Shown here one piece after another: positions 13,360 through 13,575 of a stretch of DNA of 13,575 nt. The stretch is taken from NCBI GenBank assembly GCA_003162495.1, contig PMOF01000117.1, forward strand, positions 2,694 through 16,268, read 5' to 3'. Each line of letters starts with the position of its first letter. Within the stretch, counting starts at the first letter, position 1. A program made the position numbers and the translations under genes. The notes under the pieces are model-generated. The model did no database searches and was not told the DNA's origin. It was given only the letters and a program-made list of their open reading frames with translations. This DNA is from Acidobacteriaceae bacterium. GTDB taxonomy: Bacteria > Acidobacteriota > Terriglobia > Terriglobales > Acidobacteriaceae.

Positions 13360-13575
13360 CACGGACTGGGAGCGCGTGCAAGCTTTCAAAGAAGGAGACC
13401 GCATCCCCTTCGAGCCTGGGGACGGCCCCTACGATCCAAATGACGCCACAGCCACCCGCGCATGGTTTGCCCAGGCAGACCTGATCCGCAACGGCAAAGT
13501 CGTTCGGAAAGGTAAGCGCGGCCCGCAAAAAAGCCCAACCAAGAAGCTGGTCTCTCTGCGCCTGTCCCCCGAAGT
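13340..13575 (+). CDS. brnA: BrnA-family antitoxin (partial, cut by window end)
   Basis: The first 78 codons are present and the frame is open to the edge. BrnA forms a dimer that binds BrnT and, through a ribbon-helix-helix domain, the promoter. The visible part has an acidic N-terminal half (DTDWERVQAFKEGD and FEPGDGPYDPNDA), then the linker KRGPQKSPTKKLVSLRLSPE, which leads into the DNA-binding strand. The RGPQK-PTK signature is typical of BrnA. ATG 13340 lies inside the end of brnT, so the two are translationally coupled. The truncation is an artefact of the window. Confidence 0.9.
   Translation, partial: MNKTKSDTDWERVQAFKEGDRIPFEPGDGPYDPNDATATRAWFAQADLIRNGKVVRKGKRGPQKSPTKKLVSLRLSPE

Noticed and set aside
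13340..13575. brnA as a truncated pseudogene
   Set aside because: The frame is open up to the last base, so the missing end is only the window border.

Overview
This is a GC-rich chromosomal window, dense with protein genes, most likely from the phylum Acidobacteriota (class Terriglobia). That placement is an inference from protein style: an S21 typical of the group, GH39 and PAP2 proteins of the sort these soil bacteria carry, an exported protein whose mature N-terminus begins ELPDAP, and short GC-rich palindromic repeats, some inside genes. There is no rRNA or other marker to confirm it. I see no tRNA, rRNA, CRISPR array, transposase, prophage or frameshifted gene.

Layout. Positions 1-272 are non-coding and hold two hairpins. 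Ribonuclease R (rnr, 273-2843, +) follows and converges on a small Tic20-like/DUF4870 membrane protein (2900-3262, -). A 384-bp non-coding stretch leads to a 35-residue single-span membrane ORF (3647-3754, +), which converges on an exported GH39 glycoside hydrolase (3838-5622, -). The GH39 gene is divergent from a lipoprotein of unknown function (5773-6402, +). Next is a minus-strand group, read from right to left: a 62-residue membrane protein (9120-8932), miaA overlapping its end, then lpdA. Divergent from it is purD, coupled by an ATGA overlap to a DinB-family gene (10562-11059). A large imperfect palindrome separates that pair from convergent rpsU (11208-11405, -), whose start is a TTG behind a strong ribosome binding site. 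Divergent from rpsU is a gamma-class carbonic anhydrase-like gene followed 7 bp later by an exported PAP2 phosphatase. The window closes with a BrnT/BrnA type II toxin-antitoxin pair behind a promoter/operator in which the -10 box lies inside a 14-bp perfect palindrome; brnA runs off the end.

Most genes are housekeeping: RNA decay (rnr), tRNA modification (miaA), purine synthesis (purD), the E3 subunit of 2-oxoacid dehydrogenases (lpdA) and translation (rpsU). The accessory part is polysaccharide breakdown (GH39), envelope proteins and brnTA.

The most interesting signal is that two unrelated genes, rnr and the GH39 gene, each appear to carry an in-frame insert of low-complexity protein encoded by GC-rich palindromic DNA. 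Each insert falls at a loop between conserved blocks, like the Rickettsia palindromic elements. A second signal is the set of genes without a Shine-Dalgarno sequence (brnT, rnr), of which brnT looks leaderless. I did not find a clearly new multi-gene system.
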